Shown: positions 1 to 7,929, counted from the stretch's first letter. The stretch: DNA of 22,823 bases from CAYTSW01 sp964440605 (GCA_964440605.1 CAYTSW010000034.1:1-22823); one strand, 5' to 3'. The notes: a model not told the origin generated them from the sequence alone. Numbers and translations are program-made.

Positions 1-550
1 ACCGCAGGAACGAAGCCGCTGAGGGCGCGTCGGGCTGGTCCGTCTCGAGCTCGAGCGCCAGCAACTGCGCGTAGCCCACGGCGAGCGGCTCGCCCAACGC
101 CGGGTGCAGCGCTTCGCGTGCCGAGGCGATGCGTTCGTGGCAGCGCGCGACGTTGGCCGAACGTGAGACGAGGGCCTCGATCTCGAGGAACCACCCGAGA
201 TGCTGCACGTCATCGAAGTGCACGCGCACGCTGCCCGCGAGCCAGATCGTGCGCCGCTTCTCAACGACGACCCACACGGGCATCGGGCGGGTGCCGAAAC
301 GGCTCTGCGCTTCCTCGTCGGCATAGATCGTGAAGCGGCTGAGGCGCGGGCGCAGGTAGTGCGCGCGCCGGTAATGGATCCACTCGGTCGGTTCGTCTCG
401 CGCTTCGCGCTTCATGAGCAGGCCGTCCCCCACGCGGTAGTACGTGTCGCGCTGCTCGGTATCGCCCGCGCGGACCCCGCCGAGGCGCCCGAGGATGACG
501 CGGGCCAGCTCGGGGTCACGCAGTTCGGCCTTCCACTCGACGCTCTGCAT
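1..550 (-). CDS. CYTH-domain protein (class IV adenylate cyclase / triphosphatase-like), 3' end missing
   Basis: This minus-strand gene starts at an ATG at 550-548 and stays open to the left edge, giving 183 residues without a stop. It belongs by motif to the CYTH/CyaB superfamily, whose members cleave or cyclise organic or inorganic triphosphates in a beta-barrel tunnel. Visible motifs are an N-terminal VEWK (residues 4-7), basic strand residues (VEKRR 96-100), and the diagnostic block RVHFDDVQHLGWFLEIE (109-125), close to the CyaB-type RIHLDDV...LG.FLEIE. A second helical block (HPALGEPLAVGYAQLL) is also typical. The usual ExExK entry motif is incomplete because Ser3 occupies the first Glu position. 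AGAGG about 8 nt upstream sets the start. The gene lies 31 bp downstream of ligA and is probably cotranscribed with it. The substrate (ATP, thiamine triphosphate or polyphosphate) cannot be read from the sequence. The family is about 180 aa, so little is missing. Confidence 0.8.
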   Translation of the reverse strand, partial: MQSVEWKAELRDPELARVILGRLGGVRAGDTEQRDTYYRVGDGLLMKREARDEPTEWIHYRRAHYLRPRLSRFTIYADEEAQSRFGTRPMPVWVVVEKRRTIWLAGSVRVHFDDVQHLGWFLEIEALVSRSANVARCHERIASAREALHPALGEPLAVGYAQLLALELETDQPDAPSAASFLR

Positions 551-581
551 GCACCTCTCATCGGCGAGATCGGCGCACGGA

Positions 582-2696
582 TCAGGCGGGCGACTCGAGC
601 TCGTCACGCACGCGGGCTTCGTCCCACGTCTCGACGCCCAGTTCTCGGGCCTTCTCCAGCTTGGAGCCCGGCTTGTCGCCGACGATCACCACGTCCGTAC
701 TCTTCGAGACCGAGCCGGTGACCTTCGCGCCAAGCCGCTCCAGGCGCTCCTTGAGCACCGAGCGCTCGAAGGACTCGAACGAACCGGTGATGACGATGGT
801 CTTGTCGGCGAACGGGGAGTCGGGTTCCGCGGCGTCGGGGGGGCGGTAGTCGGGGTTGTGCATGGTCACGCCGGCGTCGCGAAGCTGGTCGATGGTGCGC
901 GCGCCCGCGTCGCTTGTGAGCCACGTGTGCACCACCTCGGCGCGCACGGGTCCGAACCCCTCAATGTCGATCAGGTCTTCGAGCGAGGTCCGTCGGATCG
1001 CATCGACGGTCTCGAACCGGCGCGCGAGCAGCTTGGCGTTGGACGAGCCGAGGTGGCGTACGCCGAGTGAGCCCAGCACACGCGCGAGCGTGCGGTCTTT
1101 CGCCTCCTCGACGCCCGCGAGCAGGTTGTCCACCTTCTTCTCGCCCATGCGCTCGAGCTCGAGCAGGGCGTCGCGGTGCTCGTGCAGCGAGAAGATGTCG
1201 GCGAAGTGGTCGAGGGGTACGCCCGACTCGTCGCGGATCTGGTCGATCGTCTTCTCGCCCAGCCCATCGATGTCCATCTGTCCGCGGCCGCAGAACCAGA
1301 TCAGCTTCTCGCGCATCTGTGCCGGGCACTCGGGGTTGATGCACCGGCGTGCGGTCTCTTTCGAGGCGTCGTCGACGGCTTCGGGCGGCTCGACCTCCAG
1401 CGGCCCGTCGCAGCGCGGGCAGAGTTCGGGCGCGGTGATGGGCGCGGCGTTCTTCGGACGCTCGCTCGTCACCGCTTCGATCACCTGCGGGATGATCTCG
1501 CCCGCCTTCTCGACGATCACGGTGTCGCCGATGCGCAGGTCGCGAGCGCGGACCTGCCCGTAGTTGTGCAGCGAGGCGTGCCGCACGATCGTGCCCGCCA
1601 GCAGCACGGGCTCCATGATGGCCCGAGGCGTAACCTTGCCCGTCTTGCCCACCTGGTGTTCGACGTCGAGGAGTTTCGTCGGCTTGCGCTCGGCGGGGTA
1701 CTTGAAGGCGATGCACCAGCGCGGGCTCTTGCTCGTGACGCCCAGCGCCCGCTGCTGGGCGAAGTCGTTCACGCGCACGACCATGCCGTCGACCATGTAG
1801 GGGAGCTCATCGGCTTTGGCGGCGAACTCGTCGATGGCCTTGATGATCCCCTCGTCATCGTCGCGGAGCGTGGCGTCGCTGACGGGCATGCCCCAGTCGC
1901 GCGCACGGCGGAGGAAGTCCCCGAAGCTCGTGATCACCCCGTCGGGGCGCAACGCGCCCACGCCGTGGGTCACGAACCGCAGCTTGCGCGGGGCGACCTT
2001 CTTCGGGTCGAGCTGCTTCAGCGTGCCGGCGGTGGCGTTGCGCGGGTTCATGAAGGGCTCGTCGCCCGCGGCTTCGCGCTCGGCGTTGATGCGCCGGAAC
2101 TCCTCGAGGGGCATGAACACCTCGCCGCGCACTTCGACGAGCTCGGGCGGGTCCTCGTCGTCGAGCGCGAGCGGAATCGAGCGGATCGTGCGCGCGTTGT
2201 GGGTGATGTCGTCGCCCTTCTCGCCGTCGCCGCGGGTGACCGCGCGCACAAGTGTCCCTGTCTCGTAGCGGATGGAAAGGGCCACGCCGTCGATCTTCGG
2301 GTCGCACGCGAAGCGGATGGGCTCCCCGGCGAAAAGGGAGTTCACCTCGTCGCCCGGGTCGCGGGCGAGCTGCTTGTGAACGCGTTTGACCCATGCCCGG
2401 ACCTCGTCGGCGTCATAGGTGTTGTCGATCGAGAGCATCGGGACTTCATGCGCCACCGTCTCGAAGCCCTCGATGGGCTCGCCTCCGACGCGCCGGGTGG
2501 GCGAGTCGGGCTCGCGCAAGTCGGGACGCCGCTCTTCGAGCTGCTCAAGGTCCTTGAGGAGCGTGTCATACTCCTGATCGGACATGATGGGATCGGCGTC
2601 GACGTAGTAGGCGCGATCGGCGCGGTCGAGCACCTCACGCAGTTCGCGGGCCCGTTGCCGATCGTCGGTCTCGCCGGCGGTCTTCCTGGTGTTCAT
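582..2696 (-). CDS. ligA: NAD-dependent DNA ligase LigA
   Basis: The gene encodes 704 aa, close to the usual 670-700. LigA seals nicks in duplex DNA during replication and repair, using NAD+ to adenylate an active-site lysine. The domains appear in order. The Ia helix-turn region with YYVDADPIMSDQEYD lies at about 30-44. The adenylation domain carries KIDG at 134-137 (Lys134 is the AMP acceptor). The OB fold holds HQVGKTGKVTPRA at 347-359. The four-Cys zinc site is Cys426, Cys429, Cys452 and Cys457. Helix-hairpin-helix repeats fill about 475-600, and a C-terminal BRCT domain spans about 625-704 (DKTIVITGSF, STDVVIVGDKPGSKLEKA). The ATG at 2696 is preceded by GAGAGGAG at 2706-2713, spaced 9 nt. 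The frame stays open far upstream to 3635, but that part only mirrors folD and would contain no ligase sequence. The gene is divergent from folD and is followed by the CYTH gene. Confidence 0.97.
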   Translation of the reverse strand: MNTRKTAGETDDRQRARELREVLDRADRAYYVDADPIMSDQEYDTLLKDLEQLEERRPDLREPDSPTRRVGGEPIEGFETVAHEVPMLSIDNTYDADEVRAWVKRVHKQLARDPGDEVNSLFAGEPIRFACDPKIDGVALSIRYETGTLVRAVTRGDGEKGDDITHNARTIRSIPLALDDEDPPELVEVRGEVFMPLEEFRRINAEREAAGDEPFMNPRNATAGTLKQLDPKKVAPRKLRFVTHGVGALRPDGVITSFGDFLRRARDWGMPVSDATLRDDDEGIIKAIDEFAAKADELPYMVDGMVVRVNDFAQQRALGVTSKSPRWCIAFKYPAERKPTKLLDVEHQVGKTGKVTPRAIMEPVLLAGTIVRHASLHNYGQVRARDLRIGDTVIVEKAGEIIPQVIEAVTSERPKNAAPITAPELCPRCDGPLEVEPPEAVDDASKETARRCINPECPAQMREKLIWFCGRGQMDIDGLGEKTIDQIRDESGVPLDHFADIFSLHEHRDALLELERMGEKKVDNLLAGVEEAKDRTLARVLGSLGVRHLGSSNAKLLARRFETVDAIRRTSLEDLIDIEGFGPVRAEVVHTWLTSDAGARTIDQLRDAGVTMHNPDYRPPDAAEPDSPFADKTIVITGSFESFERSVLKERLERLGAKVTGSVSKSTDVVIVGDKPGSKLEKARELGVETWDEARVRDELESPA

Positions 2697-2721
2697 CAAC
2701 GGGCGCTCCTCTCGGGTCGCG

Positions 2722-2728
2722 TATGATA
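2722..2728. promoter_or_regulatory. Overlapping divergent -10 elements for folD and ligA
   Basis: Only 39 bp separate the divergent ligA and folD starts. TATGAT at 2722-2727 reads as a -10 box for folD, and its complement gives TATCAT at 2728-2723 for ligA. The folD -10 ends 8 nt before the ATG, so transcription would begin at or next to the start codon. No Shine-Dalgarno sequence precedes folD. ligA would have a leader of about 20 nt carrying its ribosome-binding site. This is inferred from sequence alone. Confidence 0.5.
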
Positions 2729-2735
2729 TTGGCCC

Positions 2736-3605
2736 ATGACCCGAGCGCAGATCATCGATGGCAAGGCGATCGCCGCCCAGGTGCGCGAGGGGGTGCGGGA
2801 GCGCGCCGTGGCGTTGCGGGAGCGCGGGATCGAACCGCGCCTGGACGCGGTGCTGGCGGCGGGCGAAGGGGATGACGCCGCGCGGGTGTACGCGGAGAAC
2901 CAGGCGAGGACCTGCAAGACGCTGGGCATCGCCTACAAGCTGCACCTGCTCCCGCCCGGAGCGACGTTCGATGAGATCGCGGGGCGCGTCTTGCTGCTCT
3001 CGAACGACGACGCGGTGCGCGCGATCATGGTTCACCTGCCGCTGCCCGCGGGCGTCGACACGCCGCGCGTGCAGGCGTTGATCGCCCCGGAGAAGGACGT
3101 GGAGGGCGTGAACCCGGCGAACATCGGGAATATCGTCTACGGGCGCAGCTCGCTGGCGCCGTGCACCGCTTCTGCGGTCGTGCGCATGATCGAGTCGGTC
3201 GGCATGGAACTCAAGGGCAAGCGCGCGGTGTGCATCGGCGCCTCGAACATCGTGGGTAAGCCCATCGCCGTGATGCTCATGCGACCGGAGGCCACGGTCA
3301 TCTCGTGCAACAAGCACACGCAGGGGATCGCGGAGCTGGCACGGTCGGCGGACATTCTGGTCGCCGCCGCGGGTGTCGCGGGTCTGGTCGAACGCGACTG
3401 GGTCAAGCCGGGTGCGGTGGTCATCGACGTCGGCATCCACCGCTTGGCCGAGCCGAGCGGCAAGCGCAAGACGGTGGGCGATGTCGACTTCAAGGCGGTG
3501 CGAGAAGTCGCGGGGCATCTGAGCCCGGTCCCGGGGGGCGTGGGGCCGGTGACGGTCGCAATGCTGCTGGAGAACGTGGTCGCGGCGTGTGAGCGCGCGG
3601 GTTGA
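2736..3605 (+). CDS. folD: FolD-type methylenetetrahydrofolate dehydrogenase with altered folate site
   Basis: The protein has 289 aa and aligns end to end with FolD, which oxidises 5,10-methylene-THF with NADP and then hydrolyses methenyl-THF to 10-formyl-THF. Clear family marks are IIDGK (6-10), Tyr52, HLPLPAGVD, PEKDVEG, the nucleotide-binding GASNIVGKP, IDVGI, GDVDF and the C-terminal PVPGGVGPVTVAMLLENV. Three residues normally invariant in the folate pocket differ. The catalytic Lys four residues after the Tyr is Gln56 (YAENQ instead of Y-x-x-x-K). The Gln of VQLPLP is His. The second Asp of KDVDG is Glu. PCTP is also changed to PCTA. Work on human and bacterial FolD ties the Lys to the cyclohydrolase step, so this protein may be dehydrogenase-only or have shifted specificity. 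The start ATG follows GGCCC directly and has no ribosome-binding site. Confidence 0.88.
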   Translation: MTRAQIIDGKAIAAQVREGVRERAVALRERGIEPRLDAVLAAGEGDDAARVYAENQARTCKTLGIAYKLHLLPPGATFDEIAGRVLLLSNDDAVRAIMVHLPLPAGVDTPRVQALIAPEKDVEGVNPANIGNIVYGRSSLAPCTASAVVRMIESVGMELKGKRAVCIGASNIVGKPIAVMLMRPEATVISCNKHTQGIAELARSADILVAAAGVAGLVERDWVKPGAVVIDVGIHRLAEPSGKRKTVGDVDFKAVREVAGHLSPVPGGVGPVTVAMLLENVVAACERAG

Positions 3606-3652
3606 TCTGATGACATCACGGGAAAGCATGCGCATAAGTGCGGGTAGTCATG

Positions 3653-3658
3653 TATGCT
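3653..3658 (+). promoter_or_regulatory. Possible -10 box for the amidohydrolase pair
   Basis: TATGCT lies 23 bp before the ATG at 3682 in the 76-bp gap after folD. It would give a leader of about 17 nt that includes the GGAGG ribosome-binding site. I see no convincing -35, so this is a weak call. Confidence 0.3.
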
Positions 3659-3681
3659 GGAGCTGTACTCCGGAGGCCCTG

Positions 3682-5094
3682 ATGAAACAAGCAATGTGGT
3701 GGATGGCGGCCCTTGTGTTGGCCGCGACGCGGATAGCGTGCGCGCAGGAGACAGCCGTCGTCTTCGTCGGCGCACAGGTGATCCCGATCGACGGCGAGCC
3801 GATCGACGACGGCGTGCTGGTCGTACGCGACGGCGTGATCCAGGCAGTGGGGGGCGCGGGTGATGTGACGATCCCCGACGGCGCGGAGCGCGTCGACGCC
3901 AGCGGCAAAGTGATCATGCCCGGGCTCGTCGACACGCACTCGCACATCGGCGGGATCGGCGCGGCCGACGGCTCATCGCCCCTCCAACCGGGCGTGCGCG
4001 TATATGACTCGATCAACGTCCGCTCCTCGGGCTTCCGCCGCGCGTTGGCCGGCGGGCTGACGTCGCTGAACATCATGCCCGGCTCCGGACACCTCTCGTC
4101 GGGGACGACGGTGTACGTCAAGCTGCGGTTCGGCGAAGAGACGCCGCGGACCATCGACGCCATCACCTACCGCTTCGGCGATGGCTCGCCCATGGGCGGG
4201 CTGAAGATGGCCAATGGGACCAACTCCATCCGCACGGGTGGCGCGGGCGGCTTCCCCGGCACGCGCGGCAAGAGCGCGTTCCTCGTGCGCGAGCTCTTCA
4301 TCAAGGCGATCGAGTACCGCGACAAGGTCGAGGCCGCGACGGACGACGAGGGCAACGTCGACGAGGACAAGCTGCCGCCGCGCGACCTGCACATGGAAAC
4401 GCTGCTCGAGGTGCTCGACGGCAAGCGGATCGTGCATCACCACACACACCGGCACGACGACATTATGACGGTGCTGCGCCTGGCCGAGGAGTTCGGCTTC
4501 CGCGTTGTGCTGCACCACGTCTCCGAGGGCGGCGTGGTGGCGGACGAGATCGCCGCCGCCGACGTGCCCTGCTCGATCATCCTGATCGATTCCCCGGGCG
4601 GGAAGCTCGAGGCGGTGAACCTGATCTTCGAGACGGGCGGCCAGCTCGAACGAGCCGGCGTGCGCACCGCCTTCCACACCGACGACTGGATCACCGACTC
4701 GCGGCTGTTCTTCCGCATGGCGGCGCTCGGCGTGCGCGCGGGCATGTCACGCGAAGCGGCGCTCGAAGCGCTGACCATCCGCGGCGCCGAGATGATGGAC
4801 CTTCAGGACCGCGTCGGCACGCTCACGCCCGGCAAGGACGCCGACTTCATCGTCCTCTCGGGCGATCCGTTCAGCGTGTACACGCGCGTCGAGGAGACAT
4901 GGGTCGAAGGCGAGCAAGTGTTCGACCTCGACGACGACGAAGACCGCCTGTACGCCGAGGGTGGCTACGGCGCGTCGCACGACATCCGCCCCTACTTCTG
5001 CTGCTACGACCACCTGATCAACGCCCAGAACTACCAGCAGGGCCAGGGGCATAACCATCATCACGGTCACGGCCACGCCGAGGGAGGCCACTGA
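3682..5094 (+). CDS. Exported metal-dependent amidohydrolase (imidazolonepropionase-like family)
   Basis: The product has 470 aa. A signal peptide (MKQAMWWMAALVLAATRIACAQ, residues 1-22) points to export, probably to the periplasm. The mature protein is a composite-domain amidohydrolase that hydrolyses C-N bonds with one or two active-site metals. The N-terminal beta-sandwich (DGVLVVRDGVIQAVG) is followed by GLVDTHSHIGG with His86 and His88, a His-rich strand HHHTHRH (252-258), LHHVSEGG (His278/279), and HTDDW with the catalytic-type Asp at 334-335. The C terminus has RVGTLTPGKDADFIVLSGDP and ends in a His-rich tail (HNHHHGHGH, about 457-465) that could bind metal. GGAGG at 3672-3676 fixes the ATG at 3682 over in-frame upstream starts. 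The stop overlaps the next ATG (TGATG), so the two genes are translationally coupled. The substrate is unknown. Dipeptidases and imidazolonepropionase-like enzymes are the closest styles. Confidence 0.85.
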   Translation: MKQAMWWMAALVLAATRIACAQETAVVFVGAQVIPIDGEPIDDGVLVVRDGVIQAVGGAGDVTIPDGAERVDASGKVIMPGLVDTHSHIGGIGAADGSSPLQPGVRVYDSINVRSSGFRRALAGGLTSLNIMPGSGHLSSGTTVYVKLRFGEETPRTIDAITYRFGDGSPMGGLKMANGTNSIRTGGAGGFPGTRGKSAFLVRELFIKAIEYRDKVEAATDDEGNVDEDKLPPRDLHMETLLEVLDGKRIVHHHTHRHDDIMTVLRLAEEFGFRVVLHHVSEGGVVADEIAAADVPCSIILIDSPGGKLEAVNLIFETGGQLERAGVRTAFHTDDWITDSRLFFRMAALGVRAGMSREAALEALTIRGAEMMDLQDRVGTLTPGKDADFIVLSGDPFSVYTRVEETWVEGEQVFDLDDDEDRLYAEGGYGASHDIRPYFCCYDHLINAQNYQQGQGHNHHHGHGHAEGGH

Positions 5095-6329
5095 TGCGAT
5101 CCACCATGCGCACACTCGCGGCGCTCGCCTGCACGCTCGTCGCGCAGGCCACGCTTGCCCAGACCGCCATCAAGGCCGAGACGATCCACACTGTCACCGC
5201 CGGCACGATCGAAGACGGCGTGATCCTGATCGTCGACGGCACGATCGACGCGATCGGCCCGCGCGCGGAAGTCACGATTCCTGATGGCTACGAGGTCATC
5301 GAAGCCGCGGTCGCGATCCCGGGGCTCATCGACGCCCACGCAACCGCCGGCCTGACGGGCATCTACAACGCCGACGGCCAGGCGCACGATCAGGACATGC
5401 TCGACCGCTCCGAGCCGGTGCAGCCGGGGTTGCGCGCCGTCGACGCATACAACCCGCGCGAGCCGCTGGTCGAGTACCTGCGCAGCTTCGGCGTGACCAC
5501 GCTGCACACGGGCCACGCGCCGGGCGAGCTCATCTCGGGCCAGACGATGATCGTCAAGTCCGCGGGCGACACGGTCGGCCAAGCCGTGATCCGCGAGGTC
5601 GCGGGCCTGGCGTGCACACTCGATCCCGCCTCGCAGAAGGGCGGCGGCAAGAGCCCCGGCACGCGCGGCAAGCAGGTGGCGATGCTGCGCGAAGCGCTCA
5701 TCGGCGCGCAGCGCTACCAGCGCGAGCTCGAAGCCGCCGAGGCCGACGACGGCAAGACCGCTCCCGCGCGTGACCTCGACACAGAAGCGCTCGTCAAGGT
5801 CCTGAACGGCGAGCTGCCGTTGATCGTCACGGCCAATCGTGCGCAGGACATCGCCAGCGCTCTGCGCCTGGCCGAGGAGTTCGGCTTCGATCTGTGGCTG
5901 GATATGGCGGCCGAAGCGTATCTGCTCAAAGACGAGATCAAGCAGGCGGGCGTGCCGGTCATCCTGCACCCGACGATGTTTCGCGCGTACGGTCCGACGC
6001 AGAATCTCAGCTTCACTACAGCCGCGGAGCTGCGTGAGGCGGGTATCCCGGTGTGCATCCAGTCGGGCTACGAAGGCTACGTCCCGAAGGTGCGCGTGAT
6101 TCTGTTCGAGGCCGCCATCGCGGCGGTGCACGGCCTGGGCTTCGACGGCGCGCTGGAGACCATCACCATCGAGCCCGCGCGCCTGCTGGGCATCGACGAC
6201 CGCGTCGGCTCGCTCGAGGTCGGCAAGGATGCGGACATCGCCCTCTACGACGGCGACCCGTTCGAGTACACGACGCACTGCGTCGGCGTTCTGATCGGTG
6301 GTGAGTTGGTGTCGGACGAGGTGAAGTAA
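5094..6329 (+). CDS. Exported amidohydrolase paralogue lacking metal ligands (probable pseudoenzyme)
   Basis: The product has 411 aa with a signal peptide (MRSTMRTLAALACTLVAQAT, then LAQ at 21-23). It is clearly a paralogue of the preceding protein. Shared blocks include the N-terminal sandwich (DGVILIVDGTIDAIGP), the SPGTRGKQ region, ALRLAEEFGF, and the C-terminal RVGSLEVGKDADIALYDGDPFEY. At every metal position it has diverged. DTHSH of the partner is DAHAT here (only His82 remains). HTHR becomes TANR. LHHVSEG becomes LDMAAEA, and the HTDD site becomes QSGYE. Catalysis by the standard mechanism is therefore unlikely. Because its start overlaps the stop of the active partner, equal and coupled expression is expected. 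A role as a structural partner in a heteromeric enzyme is a reasonable inference. An alternative is an independently evolved binding protein. Confidence 0.82.
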   Translation: MRSTMRTLAALACTLVAQATLAQTAIKAETIHTVTAGTIEDGVILIVDGTIDAIGPRAEVTIPDGYEVIEAAVAIPGLIDAHATAGLTGIYNADGQAHDQDMLDRSEPVQPGLRAVDAYNPREPLVEYLRSFGVTTLHTGHAPGELISGQTMIVKSAGDTVGQAVIREVAGLACTLDPASQKGGGKSPGTRGKQVAMLREALIGAQRYQRELEAAEADDGKTAPARDLDTEALVKVLNGELPLIVTANRAQDIASALRLAEEFGFDLWLDMAAEAYLLKDEIKQAGVPVILHPTMFRAYGPTQNLSFTTAAELREAGIPVCIQSGYEGYVPKVRVILFEAAIAAVHGLGFDGALETITIEPARLLGIDDRVGSLEVGKDADIALYDGDPFEYTTHCVGVLIGGELVSDEVK

Positions 6330-6361
6330 GCGGGAGAAATTTTGCCACGTAGAAAAGCCCG

Positions 6362-6457
6362 CCGGGGTGCCCGCGTACTGCGCAGCAGAACGCGGCGTTG
6401 GGCGGGCCTTCTGAGCCTGTTGTCCGGCTTCTGCTGCGCAGTAGCCGGGCACCCCGG
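6362..6457. repeat. Long inverted repeat between convergent genes
   Basis: Arms of 29 nt at 6362-6390 and 6429-6457 are reverse complements at 27 of 29 positions; the two mismatches sit together in the middle of the arm (CG against GC). The 38-nt loop spans 6391-6428. Each arm combines CCGGGGTGCCCG with TACTGCGCAGCAGAA. The element fills the gap between the plus-strand amidohydrolase and the minus-strand phosphatase. It could fold as a very stable hairpin in either transcript and act as a two-way terminator, although no clear U-run follows. It could also be a copy of a dispersed REP/MITE-like family. Confidence 0.75.
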
Positions 6458-6489
6458 GGATGTTTTGCAGGCACCCGATCGGGCATCGC

Positions 6490-7929
6490 TCACTCGAGCG
6501 GGCGTTTGATCTCGATGATGAGCGTGTCGTCGCGGGCGGGGCCGTCGCGGTGGTGTTCGACGTGGGACTGGATCACGGTCGGCCAGTCGTCGCGGCGAGG
6601 GTCGAGCGACATGAGGATGCGTGTGAGGCCTTCGACGCGGAGCTGGCGACCTTCGCTGTTGAGGGCTTCGGTGGCGCCGTCGGTGTACGCGATGACGCGG
6701 TCGCCCCGCGTGAAGCGCAGGGTGCGCTCTTCGGGGTTGAAGTCGTCGGGGGCGCAGACGCCCAGCAGGAACGTTGTCGAGTCGAGCTGGTGGAGCTGGG
6801 TGTCCGAGGTCGCCAGGAAGGCGGGCGGGTGGCCGGCCGAAGCGTAGCGCAGCTCGTCGGCGTCGGGGTCGGCGCGGAAGACCACCGCTGTCGCGTACAC
6901 GCTGTGCTCGGCGAGGGTGATGTGCAGGTAGCGATTGAGCCCACGCAGCAGTTCGTCGGGCCCGGCTTCGGGACGCTCGGCGAGGAGGCGTTCGACCTCG
7001 CCGTGCAGACGGTTGACGGTGAGGGCGGCGGTGACGCCGTGGCCCGTCACGTCGATGACGACGACGTCGATCGCACGATCCGGCGGCTGGGCGCGACGGA
7101 CGAAGACGTAGTCGCCGCCGATCTGGCGCATCGGCTCGTAGGCGTAGCGCACGTGCACGGGACCGTCGACGATGTCCGGCGGGAACATGGCGTCGTGGAT
7201 CTGGCGTGCGGTGGAGAGCTCCTGCTTCATCTCGCCGTAGACCAGCCCGAGCATGCGCCGCGTGAACTTGTCGCGGTAGCGCGAGTGCTTCCACCAGCAG
7301 AGCAGGGTGCCGGGGACGGCGATGAGCGGCGAGAGTGCGACGAGCGTCGCGAGCACCACCCACGAGCCCCACCAGGCGTAGGCGAGCGTGGCGGCACCGA
7401 CGGCGACGAGCGGCGCGATCGGACGCAGCGATTCTCGAGGCGTCCAGGGGATGAAGACCGCGGCGAAGAAGTGGGCGAAGAGGATCCCGAACAGCGCGCC
7501 GGCGGCGCCGCTGCGGATCAGTCGAACGCCCGCCTCGGGGATGTCGAGCTGCGCCGCGCCGATCTTGAGCGTCATGACGGGCGCGACAATGCTCACGATA
7601 CCCACAATCACAATCAGCCAGTACACGATGGCGACGGCGAGCTCGCGGCTCGGCTCACGCTTGCGCAGCCAGAAGGCGATCACGACGTACGCGCTGATGG
7701 AGAACACCGAGAGGATGAGGCTCGACGTCAGGTTGATCAGTTGCAGGCGGCTCCTCGGCGTGACCTCTCCGATGTCCCAGGCCATATATACGCCGAACCC
7801 GAGGGGCACGGTGAGCAGCAGGCTGAAGACGATGCTGACGATGAGATACCACATCAGCCGCTTGCGCATGCGCACGCGTTGATCGATGTGAAACTCGTGC
7901 TGGAAGTCCTGAGTGATGGAGACGGGCAT
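6490..7929 (-). CDS. Membrane-anchored PP2C-type (SpoIIE/RsbU-like) serine/threonine phosphatase
   Basis: The product has 479 aa. The N-terminal 215 residues hold about six hydrophobic segments (roughly 26-50, 68-88, 97-121, 142-161, 172-188, 189-211), so the protein sits in the inner membrane. After a linker (YGEMKQELSTARQIHDAMFP, 231-250, the helix that precedes RsbU-type domains) comes a PP2C/SpoIIE phosphatase domain. Its metal motifs are GGDYV (271-275), DVTGHG (293-298), YTDG (415-418) and RDDT (466-469). Such phosphatases usually dephosphorylate anti-sigma-factor antagonists or respond to membrane signals, but no antagonist or anti-sigma gene lies in the window. The start chosen is ATG 7929. 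The frame is open to 8037, but that would overlap the preceding gene and adds an unlikely Pro/Gln-rich stretch. The gene lies 73 bp downstream of the cobalamin adenosyltransferase on the same strand. Confidence 0.88.
   Translation of the reverse strand: MPVSITQDFQHEFHIDQRVRMRKRLMWYLIVSIVFSLLLTVPLGFGVYMAWDIGEVTPRSRLQLINLTSSLILSVFSISAYVVIAFWLRKREPSRELAVAIVYWLIVIVGIVSIVAPVMTLKIGAAQLDIPEAGVRLIRSGAAGALFGILFAHFFAAVFIPWTPRESLRPIAPLVAVGAATLAYAWWGSWVVLATLVALSPLIAVPGTLLCWWKHSRYRDKFTRRMLGLVYGEMKQELSTARQIHDAMFPPDIVDGPVHVRYAYEPMRQIGGDYVFVRRAQPPDRAIDVVVIDVTGHGVTAALTVNRLHGEVERLLAERPEAGPDELLRGLNRYLHITLAEHSVYATAVVFRADPDADELRYASAGHPPAFLATSDTQLHQLDSTTFLLGVCAPDDFNPEERTLRFTRGDRVIAYTDGATEALNSEGRQLRVEGLTRILMSLDPRRDDWPTVIQSHVEHHRDGPARDDTLIIEIKRPLE

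Noticed and set aside
1176..2726. A 516-codon open frame on the plus strand across ligA
   Set aside because: It is antisense to intact NAD-dependent ligase and has no recognisable domain. It is the same GC-driven shadow effect.
2697..3635. N-terminal extension of the ligase frame
   Set aside because: It overlaps folD entirely on the other strand. Family length, the start of LigA homology and the GAGAGGAG site all point to ATG 2696.
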